DNA of 64,000 nt from Hymenobacter cheonanensis (GTDB taxonomy: Bacteria > Bacteroidota > Bacteroidia > Cytophagales > Hymenobacteraceae), in the NCBI RefSeq assembly GCF_030581075.1, contig NZ_JAUQSW010000013.1, positions 108,028 to 172,027 on the forward strand. The letters are read 5' to 3'. Position 1 is the stretch's first letter, and each line of letters starts with the position of its first letter. A program made the position numbers and the translations under genes. A model generated the notes under the pieces. The model worked only from the letters and a program-made list of their open reading frames with translations. It had not been told where the DNA came from and made no database searches. Of this stretch, positions 16,628 through 25,915 are shown piece after piece.

Positions 16628-17191
16628 CTAAAGTGTCCGCGTGTAGGGGTGCTCCAGGTACATCATGTGCCGCTCAGCCGCGAAGCGCACCCGGCCGATA
16701 CCAGAATCCACGCTCTGTAGCGTCGGCAGCGCCTGGGTGGCCGTCACGTTGGGCTCCTGGGTGAGCGGCAGCAGCATTTTCATGGCTTCTTCGCACTGCG
16801 GCGTAAAGCCGTTCCAAGTGACCACATCTTCGGGCTTCACGCGATTCATGCCCCGCGAGCGGACTACCGTGCGCAGCACGTAGCGGTAGCGCTTCCAGAT
16901 GTTGGCCACCACGGGGTGCTCCTTCACCGCACCGTTCAGGTCGCTGGTCTCCCAGGTATTCACGGCCTGCGCGAAAGACCGGGCGGCGGTGATGTCAGCT
17001 TTTTCGGCTTTGGGAGCCGACGCTAAGCTATCGGCAAACGCCACGGCGGCCACGGCCACGGGGGAGGTGGAAACGGTTGGAGGAGCTGTTTCGACGGCTC
17101 TATTGTCCATCGCCGTCGTAGCCTTGTCGGAGCCGCAGCCAATTAGCAAAGTGGCCAAGCCTAGTATTGGAAGCGTGATTTTCGTTTTCAT
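16628..17191 (-). CDS. Conjugation-operon lipoprotein, hypothetical
   Basis: 187 residues. The N-terminus MKTKITLPILGLATLLIGCG contains a lipobox (LIGC), so the mature protein starts at Cys19 and is membrane-anchored. A low-complexity Thr/Ala/Pro stretch follows, then a helical domain (VVANIWKRYRYVLRTVV, then CEEAMKMLLPL). No family is recognised. Its place between traG and the TraI-like genes makes a role in pore assembly plausible. Confidence 0.7.
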   Translation of the reverse strand: MKTKITLPILGLATLLIGCGSDKATTAMDNRAVETAPPTVSTSPVAVAAVAFADSLASAPKAEKADITAARSFAQAVNTWETSDLNGAVKEHPVVANIWKRYRYVLRTVVRSRGMNRVKPEDVVTWNGFTPQCEEAMKMLLPLTQEPNVTATQALPTLQSVDSGIGRVRFAAERHMMYLEHPYTRTL

Positions 17192-17221
17192 GATTTTTCC
17201 CTTTGGTTGAAATCAGCCGCC

Positions 17222-19708
17222 CTACCCTTCGCGCAGCTCATTGGCGAAAAGCTTGATGGCCGTGGGCATGTCGCCGGTCTGCTTGAGCTTCTCAAACAGC
17301 CGCACTTTCTCGGTTTCCTCGGTGGTGTAGGTCACGTATTCTTCCTTGGACACCTCGATGGCGTACACTTTCGACACGACCCCACCCAGGCTGATGAATA
17401 CCTCCGTGTAGCGGCCCCGCGTGGCTTTGTTGTCGCGGTTGATGCTCAGCACCAGGTCTTTTTCCTTGGGCGTGAGCGAGAGCAGCGCCTGAATCTCATC
17501 GAAGCGGTTGATGAACTTGCGCTGGTCGAGCAGAATCTTGCAGTCCGAGTTGTTGATGATGGCATCCTTGACAATCTCGTTGCCGATGATGTCGTCGATT
17601 TCCTGCGTCACCACGATGGCCTCGCCGAAAAATTTGCGCACCGTCTTAAAGAGATACTTGATGTAGGCGGCCATGCCCGGCGTAGTCAGCGCCTTCCAGG
17701 CTTCCTCAATCAGAATCATTTTCCGCACCCCCTTCAGCTTGCGCATCTTGGAGATGAAGGTTTCCATGATAATGAGCGTGACCACCGGAAACAGGATGGG
17801 GTGGTCCTTGATGTTGTCCAGCTCGAACACGATGAAGGGGGCCTGCACCAGGTCCAACTCCTTCTCGGAGTTGAGCAGGTAGTCGTACTCGCCGCCCCGG
17901 TAGTAGGGCTTGAGCACGTAGATGAAGTTATCGATGTCGAAATCCTTCTCCCGGACCTTTTCCTCTTCCAGAATCTTGCGATAAGGTCCTTTAACAAACT
18001 CGTAGAACGTGTTGAAGCTCGGCCTAATAAGCGCATTGGCTTCCAGCATTACATAGTACAGGCTGACGGCCGTGGAGAGCGACACGTATTCCGACTGACT
18101 CACGCTTTCGTCGTCCTTTTTCCAGAGCGCCTGCAGTAGCGTTTTGATGGATTCCTTCTTCTCGACGTCCAGCTTGCCTGAAATCAGGAAGGGGTTGAAG
18201 GCAATCGGGTCGTCTTCCTCGTAGGTGAAGTACACCCCGCCCACCAGCTCACACAGGCCCTTGTAGGAGTTGCCGGTGTCGACCAGCAGCACGTGCGCGC
18301 CCTGCTCGTAATACTGGCGCACCATATGGTTGGTGAAAAACGACTTGCCCGAGCCCGAGGGGCCGAGCACAAACTTGTTGCGGTTGAAGATGATTTGCTT
18401 CTTCATCGGCTCATCCGAAATGTCCACCAGCACGGGTTTGCCCGTGAGCCGGTCGGAGAGCTTGATGCCCTTGGTGGCCCCGGTGGAGCGGTAGTTGGTT
18501 TCAGAGGCCCAGAAGCAGACGGCCTGCTCGATGAAGGTGTAGAAGGTTTCCTCTGAAGGGAAGTCGCCGGCGTTGCCCGGAATGCCGCCCCAGTAGAGCG
18601 CGGCGATGTCCGCGGTGTTCTGCCGCGGCTTGCAGTTCATAGCATTGAAGGCGGCATTTACCAGCTTGCGCACTTCGGTCAGCTCTTCCTCGTGCCGGCC
18701 CCAGGTGAGCACGTTGCAGTGCACGCGCACCGGCCGGCGCTTGTGGGCAATCAGCTCGTTGAGAAAGGCATTGTAGTACTCGAAGTTGATGGCGTTCTGC
18801 CGCGAGTAGAGCGAGAGCGAGTTGAGCCGGTCCTTCTTCTGCTCGAAGGTCTTGACTGTCTTCTGGGTGTTGTCCAGAAACACGTACTGGTTCAGGATGT
18901 GGTTGGCACCCAGCAGCAGCCCCAGCGGCGCGGCAAACGAAATGGGGAAGTCCGAGTATTCGGTGCTGTATTGCTCGTAGCGAATGTCGGTTTCCACCGA
19001 GGTGGGCAGGTCATCGAGGTTGGCCACCGAGAACATCTGGCAGAACTCCGCCCCTACTTTCAGCCCCTCGGTCAAATCCAGGTCCACCTGCAGGGCCTGG
19101 TCGGAGAGGTCCAGCGCCAGGTACTTTTCCAGCAGTCCGGCCTTTTCCTGCGTGCCGGCCAGCTCATCCGAGGTGAGCCGGTGCGAGCGGATATAGGGCG
19201 CGTTGGTGGGCCCTACCCCTTCCAAAGTGCGCACAAACTGACCTACGTTGTCGAAAAAGCTCTCCAGCACCTTGGTGTCGAGCATGTCCTTGGGCACGAT
19301 GTTGCGCCGGGCCAGCAGCCCCGAAGTGCTGCCCCAGTTGGGCCGCTCCGACGAGGTTTTGGTGATGTAGAGGTAGCAGAAGTGATTCAGAAAGGGCCGC
19401 TCGTTGAAGTGGCGCTCGTAGGCCGAGGACAGCAGCGTACGCTCGGCCTCAAAGCCGGGGGCGTACTTATCCTCCACGTACCAGTCCTGCTTGTGCACCA
19501 CGCAGTGGTCGGGCAGCAGGCGCACGGCCTTCACGAAGGCGGCCTGCAGCTGTGCGTAATCCTCGCGCGAGAGGGTGAAGATTTCCGGCAAATCCAGCCG
19601 GAAGGCCACGGTCACGTCGGCATTCTTCGAGATGAGGCAATCCTTCTCTACCTTGTAGATGGGCTGCTTGGATTCCAGGGAAACGGAGGGCAGAACCTTA
19701 TTGCTCAT
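17222..19708 (-). CDS. traG: TraG conjugation ATPase, VirB4-like
   Basis: 828 residues, normal length for Bacteroidota TraG. Walker A is GPSGSGKS at 449-456 in FVLGPSGSGKSFFTNHMVR, and Walker B is MILIEEAW in the C-terminal third. The N-terminal half is the CagE/TrbE-like domain. It powers pilus assembly and substrate transfer at the inner membrane. It follows traE and traF directly and precedes the lipoprotein gene. Confidence 0.94.
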   Translation of the reverse strand: MSNKVLPSVSLESKQPIYKVEKDCLISKNADVTVAFRLDLPEIFTLSREDYAQLQAAFVKAVRLLPDHCVVHKQDWYVEDKYAPGFEAERTLLSSAYERHFNERPFLNHFCYLYITKTSSERPNWGSTSGLLARRNIVPKDMLDTKVLESFFDNVGQFVRTLEGVGPTNAPYIRSHRLTSDELAGTQEKAGLLEKYLALDLSDQALQVDLDLTEGLKVGAEFCQMFSVANLDDLPTSVETDIRYEQYSTEYSDFPISFAAPLGLLLGANHILNQYVFLDNTQKTVKTFEQKKDRLNSLSLYSRQNAINFEYYNAFLNELIAHKRRPVRVHCNVLTWGRHEEELTEVRKLVNAAFNAMNCKPRQNTADIAALYWGGIPGNAGDFPSEETFYTFIEQAVCFWASETNYRSTGATKGIKLSDRLTGKPVLVDISDEPMKKQIIFNRNKFVLGPSGSGKSFFTNHMVRQYYEQGAHVLLVDTGNSYKGLCELVGGVYFTYEEDDPIAFNPFLISGKLDVEKKESIKTLLQALWKKDDESVSQSEYVSLSTAVSLYYVMLEANALIRPSFNTFYEFVKGPYRKILEEEKVREKDFDIDNFIYVLKPYYRGGEYDYLLNSEKELDLVQAPFIVFELDNIKDHPILFPVVTLIIMETFISKMRKLKGVRKMILIEEAWKALTTPGMAAYIKYLFKTVRKFFGEAIVVTQEIDDIIGNEIVKDAIINNSDCKILLDQRKFINRFDEIQALLSLTPKEKDLVLSINRDNKATRGRYTEVFISLGGVVSKVYAIEVSKEEYVTYTTEETEKVRLFEKLKQTGDMPTAIKLFANELREG

Positions 19709-19736
19709 GAGCTTAAGAAAGCACCCAAACCAGCCG

Positions 19737-20069
19737 CTAGGCGCGGCTGGTCGGGTCCTCGTTGAGGCGTTGGAATAAGCGGCTGTGCCGGTTGGTGATG
19801 TATTTGGGCGAGGAGCGCCGGGCGGCGGCCTTCATCAGCCCGTGCTCGCCGTAGCGACGGTTCAGGGCGAAGACCCCGGCCCACATGCCGCCCCCGGCCA
19901 GGAAGGTGACCAGCACCGTGAGCACGAGCGGCAGGCCCAGCAGGTAGCAGGTCACGAACAGGGCAAACACCAGCCCGATGCCGGCGGCCAGGAAGTAGAT
20001 GTTGCTGCCCACCAGCCCCTTGAATTCGACGGGCTTATTGATGCCGCGATTGAGGTCGTAGATGGGCAT
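19737..20069 (-). CDS. traF: TraF, DUF4133 (VirB3-like)
   Basis: 110 residues. The N-terminus MPIYDLNRGINKPVEFKGL is diagnostic of DUF4133, followed by two membrane segments (IYFLAAGIGLVFALFVTCYL and LVLTVLVTFLAGGGMWAGVF). It is a VirB3-like inner-membrane protein that works with the TraG ATPase encoded immediately downstream. Confidence 0.9.
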   Translation of the reverse strand: MPIYDLNRGINKPVEFKGLVGSNIYFLAAGIGLVFALFVTCYLLGLPLVLTVLVTFLAGGGMWAGVFALNRRYGEHGLMKAAARRSSPKYITNRHSRLFQRLNEDPTSRA

Positions 20070-20078
20070 GGCCGCGGC

Positions 20079-20390
20079 TTAGAGGAAGAACGAGCGCACC
20101 ACCGTGGCCACGATGACCAGGAAAATCATGGAGCCAAACCACGAGACGGCCGTCTTCTGAGTATCCTGGTCGCCGGAGTTCCACTTGCCATACACCTTGA
20201 TGGCCCCCACCAGGCCCAGCACCGCGCCGATGGCGTACATGAGCTTGGTCAGCGGGTCGAAGTAGCTGGTGACCTGGGTGGTGGCATCCTGAATGCCGGC
20301 TGTGCCGTTGCCGCCCTGGGCATAGAGCAGGTGTGAACTGAGCAACAGGGCCGCGAGGGCCAGTGAGGTAAAGAATGGTTTCTTAGTCAT
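20079..20390 (-). CDS. traE: TraE, DUF4134 (VirB2-like)
   Basis: 103 residues: a signal peptide (cleaved near LYAQ), a short polar segment (GIQDATTQVTSYFDPLTKLM), then two hydrophobic helices separated by KVYGKWNSGDQDTQK. This is the typical DUF4134 pattern; the product is thought to be the pilin-like VirB2 counterpart. It lies nine bases upstream of traF. Confidence 0.9.
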   Translation of the reverse strand: MTKKPFFTSLALAALLLSSHLLYAQGGNGTAGIQDATTQVTSYFDPLTKLMYAIGAVLGLVGAIKVYGKWNSGDQDTQKTAVSWFGSMIFLVIVATVVRSFFL

Positions 20391-20440
20391 GACAAAGGGA
20401 GTGGAAGCGGAAATCAGAGAGGTGGGAAAGGAGCGCCGGG

Positions 20441-21268
20441 CTACTCGTCGTCGGGGCCGAAGAGGTTATCCAGCTCGGCGTGATTGAGGGCCATCTGCTG
20501 GGCCATTTGCTCAGCCAGAGTGGTGCCGGCCAGCTCGACCGGCGGCGTAGGCTGCTGACCGGCTTGCAGCAGGGTCAGGTATTCGGCGACGGAGGCGGCG
20601 GCCACTAGCTTAGGTAAGCCCACCGGGGCAATGTCCAGCCGCGAGGCCACCGGCTCGTCGAACGTGGCCAGGGGCTCGTAGCTGGCCACTGCCAGGGGTA
20701 ACTGCACCGTTTCGGGTTCCAGGGCCGCGGCCGCGGCTGCCTCCGCATCCGCTGTATCGGGTGTAAGCTGGTGCGCTTCGCGCCGCACGAGGGCCGCCAG
20801 GTGCGCATCGGCCTGGTCAGCTTCTTCCGTGCGGTTTTCGTCCAGGGCCTGGGCCGCGTCGCCTGCAGTTGCCGCCGTGTCCATCGGGGCGGTATCACTG
20901 GTGCTTTCGTCGTGGCCAGTGGCTGTGCCAGTGGAATCGGGCAGCGCCCCGCTGACCAGCGGCTCGGCGGCGGCCGGCAGGTTTTGGTCCGCGCCGGCTT
21001 CGGGACGTTCCGCGTCATCGGCTTCTGCTCGGGCTTCCGTGGCTGCCGGCGTGGCTTTGACAAAGGCCGAGGTGGGGCGCACCAGCGAGGGCGGAGCCAC
21101 CGCGCTGCCGCCCGCGCCGGCGAGCTGGGCACCGGCCATCTTCTTGCCCGGCGTCAGCAGGGCCGTGAGTTCTACCCGGTAGTAGAGCAGGCCCACTACC
21201 AAGTAGTAGAGAACAACTACAACCAAAACGAAAAGGCCAAACTGGCCCCAGGAATAGGCGCTGAGCAT
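20441..21268 (-). CDS. Membrane-anchored protein at head of tra operon
   Basis: About 275 residues from the ATG giving MLSAYSWGQF. One strong N-terminal membrane helix (FGLFVLVVVVLYYLVVGLLY) is followed by a long acidic, Ala-rich, low-complexity cytoplasmic or periplasmic region. The C-terminal part (AAASVAEYLTLLQAGQQPTP, then LAEQMAQQMALNHAELD) is helical. It is the first gene after the tra promoter. No named family is recognised; by place it may correspond to TraD-type accessory proteins. Confidence 0.65.
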   Translation of the reverse strand: MLSAYSWGQFGLFVLVVVVLYYLVVGLLYYRVELTALLTPGKKMAGAQLAGAGGSAVAPPSLVRPTSAFVKATPAATEARAEADDAERPEAGADQNLPAAAEPLVSGALPDSTGTATGHDESTSDTAPMDTAATAGDAAQALDENRTEEADQADAHLAALVRREAHQLTPDTADAEAAAAAALEPETVQLPLAVASYEPLATFDEPVASRLDIAPVGLPKLVAAASVAEYLTLLQAGQQPTPPVELAGTTLAEQMAQQMALNHAELDNLFGPDDE

Positions 21269-21340
21269 CGCGGGGAAATAGCGTGGCACCCCAGGCCAAC
21301 CGGCCCGGGCGTGAACTTGCCAAACCGTGATTTGACGCTA

Positions 21341-21348
21341 CAAACCTA
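21341..21348 (-). promoter_or_regulatory. Probable tra operon promoter -7 box
   Basis: Read leftward, TAGGTTTG is an exact Bacteroidota -7 box (TAnnTTTG), about 73 bases before the first tra-operon start at 21268. No clear TTG -33 element is visible at the ideal spacing, so this is moderate evidence. Confidence 0.5.
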
Positions 21349-21425
21349 TCCGGGCTATAAACCGCTTGGGTAGAAAGTTGACGAATGGTTGGAATTCAAT
21401 GGTGAGGTGCAGCCCCGACACACGA

Positions 21426-21466
21426 ACGGCACGCAGCTCCGGCGGTAAAACCGGGCTGCGTGCCGT
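21426..21466 (-). terminator. Long hairpin after the response-regulator gene
   Basis: ACGGCACGCAG (21426-21436) and CTGCGTGCCGT (21456-21466) form a perfect 11-base stem. It lies 25 bases beyond the response-regulator stop and before the tra promoter. It lacks a clear T-run, so it may insulate rather than terminate strongly. Confidence 0.55.
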
Positions 21467-21490
21467 CAAAATAGTCGTTTGAATAGGGGG

Positions 21491-22255
21491 CTAGCCCACC
21501 AAGTGAATGCGGCTTTTCAGCTCGTCCTTGCACGAGCGGCTCACCGGTACGTACTCCTTACCCAGCAGCACGCTGCTTTCCTCGTAGGCCTGTACGTGGT
21601 CCAGGTTCACGATGTGGGAGCGGTGGGTTTTGAAAAACTGGTCGGGCAGCTTTTGCTCCAGCTCCTTCATAGTGGAGTCGAATACGAAGCTTTCCCGCAC
21701 GGTGTGCATGCGCACGTAGTTCTGCAGGGCTTCGAAGTAGAGAATGTCGTTGAGCAGTACCTTGACGTGGCCGGAGCCCTTGCGCACGAACAGGTAGTCC
21801 TTGAACTTGGGGCAGCGCTCGGCCGGCCCCAGCACCTCCGTACCGGCAGCATTGGCGGTGTCTAAGACAGGGCCGGTAGGGCCGGCCTGGTAGGCGTTGT
21901 AGAGCGCCAGCTCGACCTGCACCCGCAGCGAATCATCGGTGAAGGGCTTGACCAGATAGCCGTAGGGCTGGGCCAGCTTGGCGCGGTTCAGGGTGTCGGC
22001 GTCGGAGCGGGCCGTGAGAAACACCACTGGCACGGCAAACTGCCGGCGAATAAGCAGGGCCGCCGCGATGCCGTCGCAGTCGCCCGCAATGTTGATGTCC
22101 ATCAGCACCAGCTCCACGGGCTGGGTGGCCAGCACGCGCAGGGCCTCGTCGCTGTTGTCGACGGGGTCGAGCGGGGTGTGCCCCAGCCGAACCAGCGTGC
22201 GTTCTATCTCCGCGGCAATAAGTAATTCATCTTCAACTATGAGGATGGTAGACAT
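21491..22255 (-). CDS. LytTR-type response regulator
   Basis: 254 residues. The receiver domain (about 1-120) has acidic pocket E8/D9, phospho-acceptor D53 in LVLMDINIAG, and the conserved Lys in GYLVKPF. A linker of about 30 residues leads to a C-terminal LytTR DNA-binding domain, recognisable by ILYFEALQNYVRMHT and FFKTHRSHIVNLDHV. It is encoded just downstream of its cognate kinase. Its position between the partition and transfer operons makes control of conjugation a reasonable inference. Confidence 0.9.
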   Translation of the reverse strand: MSTILIVEDELLIAAEIERTLVRLGHTPLDPVDNSDEALRVLATQPVELVLMDINIAGDCDGIAAALLIRRQFAVPVVFLTARSDADTLNRAKLAQPYGYLVKPFTDDSLRVQVELALYNAYQAGPTGPVLDTANAAGTEVLGPAERCPKFKDYLFVRKGSGHVKVLLNDILYFEALQNYVRMHTVRESFVFDSTMKELEQKLPDQFFKTHRSHIVNLDHVQAYEESSVLLGKEYVPVSRSCKDELKSRIHLVG

Positions 22256-22289
22256 AGGGTGGGATAAGGAGCAGGCGCCGGTAGGCTCG

Positions 22290-24158
22290 TCAGTTACGAG
22301 TAACCTCCAGCTGCGTGCCCGTGGGAAAGGAACGGGTTACCAGCAGCTTCGCTTTCAGCTGTTTGGTGAGCGTGCGGACCAGCTGCATACCCAGGGAGTG
22401 GGCTTTCGCCGGCGCGTCACCGGCTGGCATTCCGGCCCCGTTATCGACGACGGTGAGCTGAAAGCCGCCGGGGCGACTGGTGAAGGAAACGTGTAGATGG
22501 CCCTGGGGAAGGCCCTGAAAAGCGTGCTTGTACGCATTGGTCACCAATTCGTTCACCACCAGCCCCAGCGTGCTGGCCTCTTTAGGGCTCATGATTACCG
22601 GGGCCAGGTCCGTTGTCAACTCAATGTTTTGCTCGGACGTGGTGAGGGCTATTTTCAGAGAATCAAGTAGTTCGCGCAGGTACTGGTCCATGCGCACTTC
22701 GGCCAGATTGTCGGCTTGATATAAGAATTCATGTACCATGGCCATGCTCTGAATCCTGTCCCGGCTGGCACTCAGCGCGGCCACCAGGGTAGGCTCGGGC
22801 AGGGTGCTGGCCTGCCAGCCCAGCAGGCCGCTCACCAGCTGCAGGTTGTTCTTTACCCGGTGGTGAATTTCCTGCAGCAGCACCTCCTTTTCGGCCACGG
22901 ACCGGCAGTTGGCCTGGTTGGCCAGGGCCAGCAGCGCTTTCTGCCGCCGCAGCCGCCAGTACAGCCACGCTCCCACCCCGATGGTCGTCGTGAGCCCGCC
23001 CAGCAGCAGCCACAGCGAGTGCAGCTGGGCCCGCTGGCTGCGCTGCTCAAACTCGGCGGCCCGCTTCTGCTCGGTGAGCAGCTTCACGTCGTAGCGCACC
23101 TGCAGCCCAGCCAAGGCTTGCGCCTTGTCGCCGTTGAAGAGGGAATCGCGCAGGTCCTGGGCCCGGTTGTCGAGGTCGAAGGAGCGGCGCATCCGACCCT
23201 GGTCGGCGTGCGCCCAGGCGAGGCTAGCCAGCGCGTCGGCCTCGTAGTCGGGCATCTTTAGTTCGCGGGCCAGGGCGAGGGCTTGTTCCGCCATGCGCTG
23301 CGAGGCGGTAGGCAGCCCTTGCAGCCGGTACACGCGGGCCAGCGCCAGCGCCGAGCTGGCTATCTGGGGCCGAAACCCGTGGCGTTGCATAATGCGCAGG
23401 GCCCGGTTCATATTCGTGGCCGCTGAATCCAGCGTAGCCCTGCTTTGGGGTTGAATCATGGCGTACACCTCGCCCCGAAACTGGTACACGTAGCCCAGGC
23501 CGCGGGCATCCCTGGCGCGCTGCATGTAAGGCAGGGCCCGGGTAGCGTAGTGCAGCACCGAGTCGTAGCGCTGCATGACCAGAAAGGTGTTGGCCAGGTT
23601 GAGCAGCAGTCCGCCCCGCTCGCGGGGTGGGACGTTGCCCACCCTCCCTTGCTGCTGGTAGGCCTGCCGCATGAACCGCAGGCCCCCGGTTACGTCTTTG
23701 GTATCGACGGCTACCAGCCCCATGCACTGCGTGAAGCGCCATTCGTCGGGTAGCTGGTGCACCCGGGCCACGCCGGCCCCTTCCTGGCTATACCGCATCG
23801 CCGACACGTAGTCGGCGGCCCGCTCACAGTTCACCACCAGTTGGTACAGGGCATCGGTTGTGCCCGGCCAGTCCCGCCGGTGACGGGCCAGCTGCACGGC
23901 CTGCTCCCCTACCCGGCGGGCCTCCTGCTCATCATGGGCAAACAGCGCGTCGCTCAGCGCACGTAGCGTTTGAAACCGGACCGAGTCCGGCAGCTGTGGT
24001 CTGCTGGCCACTTCGCGCAGCGAATCAACGGTCGCACTGTCCCCGGGCGAGGCCAGGTTATTCTCGGCCGCCAAACAGGTGGCACCGGCTATCGTACTGG
24101 CCAGCAGCAGGGCCATCACGGTCAAACGCTTACCGCCCGCCACGTTGCTTCGACGCAC
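22290..24158 (-). CDS. Sensor histidine kinase, HisKA_2 type, with TPR-like sensor
   Basis: 622 residues. A signal/anchor segment (VMALLLASTIAGATCLAA) is followed by about 320 residues of helical TPR-like repeats outside the inner membrane and a transmembrane helix at about 381-402. The kinase core follows: EIHHRVKNNLQLVSGLL (phospho-His about 432) is the HisKA_2 signature, then an HATPase domain with NELVTNAYKH and VVDNGAGMP. This is a common Bacteroidota design. It partners with the adjacent LytTR regulator. The ligand is unknown. Confidence 0.88.
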   Translation of the reverse strand: MRRSNVAGGKRLTVMALLLASTIAGATCLAAENNLASPGDSATVDSLREVASRPQLPDSVRFQTLRALSDALFAHDEQEARRVGEQAVQLARHRRDWPGTTDALYQLVVNCERAADYVSAMRYSQEGAGVARVHQLPDEWRFTQCMGLVAVDTKDVTGGLRFMRQAYQQQGRVGNVPPRERGGLLLNLANTFLVMQRYDSVLHYATRALPYMQRARDARGLGYVYQFRGEVYAMIQPQSRATLDSAATNMNRALRIMQRHGFRPQIASSALALARVYRLQGLPTASQRMAEQALALARELKMPDYEADALASLAWAHADQGRMRRSFDLDNRAQDLRDSLFNGDKAQALAGLQVRYDVKLLTEQKRAAEFEQRSQRAQLHSLWLLLGGLTTTIGVGAWLYWRLRRQKALLALANQANCRSVAEKEVLLQEIHHRVKNNLQLVSGLLGWQASTLPEPTLVAALSASRDRIQSMAMVHEFLYQADNLAEVRMDQYLRELLDSLKIALTTSEQNIELTTDLAPVIMSPKEASTLGLVVNELVTNAYKHAFQGLPQGHLHVSFTSRPGGFQLTVVDNGAGMPAGDAPAKAHSLGMQLVRTLTKQLKAKLLVTRSFPTGTQLEVTRN

Positions 24159-24332
24159 CTTGGGGGCTGAAAAAGGAAGTACTGCTGGTACGCATTGCTG
24201 GTAGAGAACAGGGCCCCTCCCCTACCCTGCCCAGGTGGGCCGGCAGCGGAGGGGAGAATTTGATATAGTGAACTTGAGCCGACCAGCCTTTTAATCAGGC
24301 CGGGCCAGCGGAATAGCCGCTAACGGAAACGC

Positions 24333-25031
24333 TTACTTCTTGGGCGACATCATCTGGCGCAGCTGCCGCTGAAACGCTTTCTGAATCTGGGCCTCGTTTG
24401 CGGCCTTGAACTGGGCGAGGATGTTGTGAATCACATCGGTCGAGGAAGCTCCCCCACCCAGTAGCAAGCCCATCTGTTGGAAAAACTGCTGGTGGCTGGC
24501 CGTGATGCGAATCTGAAAGGTCTTCTTCTCCGCCGAATCGGCAAAGAGGGAAGTCAGGTCCAGCTTATCCTTGCCGTCCCCCGTGGCAGCTGGCGTCGGC
24601 GTAGCCTCCGCTTCCACCGCTTCTTCTTCTTCTTGGTCGTCTGCAACGGGTAACTCAGCCGCCGGAGCGGCCGGCGGTGCCGGTGCCGCCACGGCAGATA
24701 CTTTTTCTCCCTTTGGTTCTACTGGTGCTGCAATGGCGGCTGGCTCGGGAGCCGCAGCTAACTGAGGCGCGGGCTCCGTGGCGGCAACGGGTGCGACCGG
24801 CGCCGTCGGTTCCGGTTCTGCTGCTGGTACCGGGGGCGCGGCTTCGACGGGCACCGGGGCCGGCTCCAGGGCCGTAGCCGCCGGCGTAGTCTCCGGGGCC
24901 GGGGTCGGCAGTACGAAAGGCTGACTGGTACCCATGTGGCTGATGGCCGCGACGGAGCCCGTCAGGCGGGCCAGCTCGGCCATTTGTTCTTCCGGGGTGA
25001 GTTTGGGTTTCTTAGTGGAGGCTTTGGCCAT
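24333..25031 (-). CDS. DUF3408/TraB-like partner of ParA
   Basis: 232 residues: a short basic helical N-terminus, a long Pro/Ala/Glu-rich low-complexity middle (about 40-150), and a conserved-looking C-terminus from KKTFQIRITASHQQFFQQM to the end (IHNILAQF). In Bacteroidota elements a ParA-like TraA is followed by a DUF3408 TraB of this layout. It is probably the DNA-binding or adaptor partner for the upstream ParA. The repetitive middle makes homology hard to judge by eye. Confidence 0.6.
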   Translation of the reverse strand: MAKASTKKPKLTPEEQMAELARLTGSVAAISHMGTSQPFVLPTPAPETTPAATALEPAPVPVEAAPPVPAAEPEPTAPVAPVAATEPAPQLAAAPEPAAIAAPVEPKGEKVSAVAAPAPPAAPAAELPVADDQEEEEAVEAEATPTPAATGDGKDKLDLTSLFADSAEKKTFQIRITASHQQFFQQMGLLLGGGASSTDVIHNILAQFKAANEAQIQKAFQRQLRQMMSPKK

Positions 25032-25092
25032 GACGAAGGAGGATGCAGGCTTGAAATTTGAGAGGAAAAGCAGCGGCTGATGCGTCGTAGGG

Positions 25093-25878
25093 CTACGCGC
25101 CGGGAGCTGATTCGACGGCCGGGGCCGTAAACGAAATGGTTTTACCCGAGGGCGTGACCGCCCCCTCCCCCACCACGAGGGTCAGGATTTCCTGAATAAG
25201 CTGACCCAGGCCAAGGCGGTTGAGGTCACGCTCGGGCAGCGGAAACATCGTGGAGCGATTTTCCTTGTAGGTCATCAGCAGTTCCACCCGGCTCTTAAGC
25301 AAGGGCAGGCCTTTCTCCTGAAACAGCTCTTCCGTCTTGTCATAAATCCCTTTTTTCTCGGACTTTACAAACTTGTTCCAGAAGGCGTAGAAGCCCAACA
25401 GGTTCGAGTCCTCGTCGCGGGCCTGCACAAACTGACCTAGGATGCCCATGTAGGACATGGTGGAGGCAATCGAGCCCTTGTCCGGCTCGATTGGTAGGAA
25501 GATGTAATCCACCAGCCGGAGCAGTTCCGGGAGCCCCACCACGTTCACCGTACCGGGCGTATCCACCAGAATGAAATCGTAATCCTGCTCAAACAACCCT
25601 TCGATAGAACTGACCGCCTTCTCCACGCTGGAAATGATGACTGGGTACGGCGGGATGCCCTGCTTCAGCAGGCGGGCCTGAAACGGGGCTTCCGACTGTA
25701 GCCGGTTCTGCTCTTCGAGGCGGTAGGCGTGGAGGGAGTTCTGCGGGTAGTCGCAGTCCACCATGGCCACCTTGTAGCCATAGTAGTAGCACAGCGCCGA
25801 GGCCATGTGCGTGCCGATGGTCGACTTACCAGCGCCTCCCTTCTGGGTGGCGAATGCGAGTACGTGGGGTTGATTCAT
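25093..25878 (-). CDS. parA: ParA-family partition ATPase
   Basis: 261 residues. The deviant Walker A is KGGAGKST (13-20), Walker A' is VAMVDCDYPQNS, and Walker B is FILVDTPG. No N-terminal HTH is present, so it is the short type Ib/TraA-like form. It is expected to position plasmid copies or the transfer machinery along the nucleoid. It is transcribed leftward with the DUF3408-like gene, away from the repeat-rich intergenic region (25916-26336) that may be its centromere. Confidence 0.9.
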   Translation of the reverse strand: MNQPHVLAFATQKGGAGKSTIGTHMASALCYYYGYKVAMVDCDYPQNSLHAYRLEEQNRLQSEAPFQARLLKQGIPPYPVIISSVEKAVSSIEGLFEQDYDFILVDTPGTVNVVGLPELLRLVDYIFLPIEPDKGSIASTMSYMGILGQFVQARDEDSNLLGFYAFWNKFVKSEKKGIYDKTEELFQEKGLPLLKSRVELLMTYKENRSTMFPLPERDLNRLGLGQLIQEILTLVVGEGAVTPSGKTISFTAPAVESAPGA

Positions 25879-25915
25879 GCGGAAGGCCAGAAGATTTTAA
25901 GTCGTTAGATAGTTA

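Noticed and set aside
24200..24262. A CCCCTCC/GGAGGGG pairing downstream of the DUF3408-like gene's upstream neighbour
   Set aside because: The stem is imperfect, has no T-run, and similar G/C-rich strings are common in such genomes; not strong enough to call a terminator.
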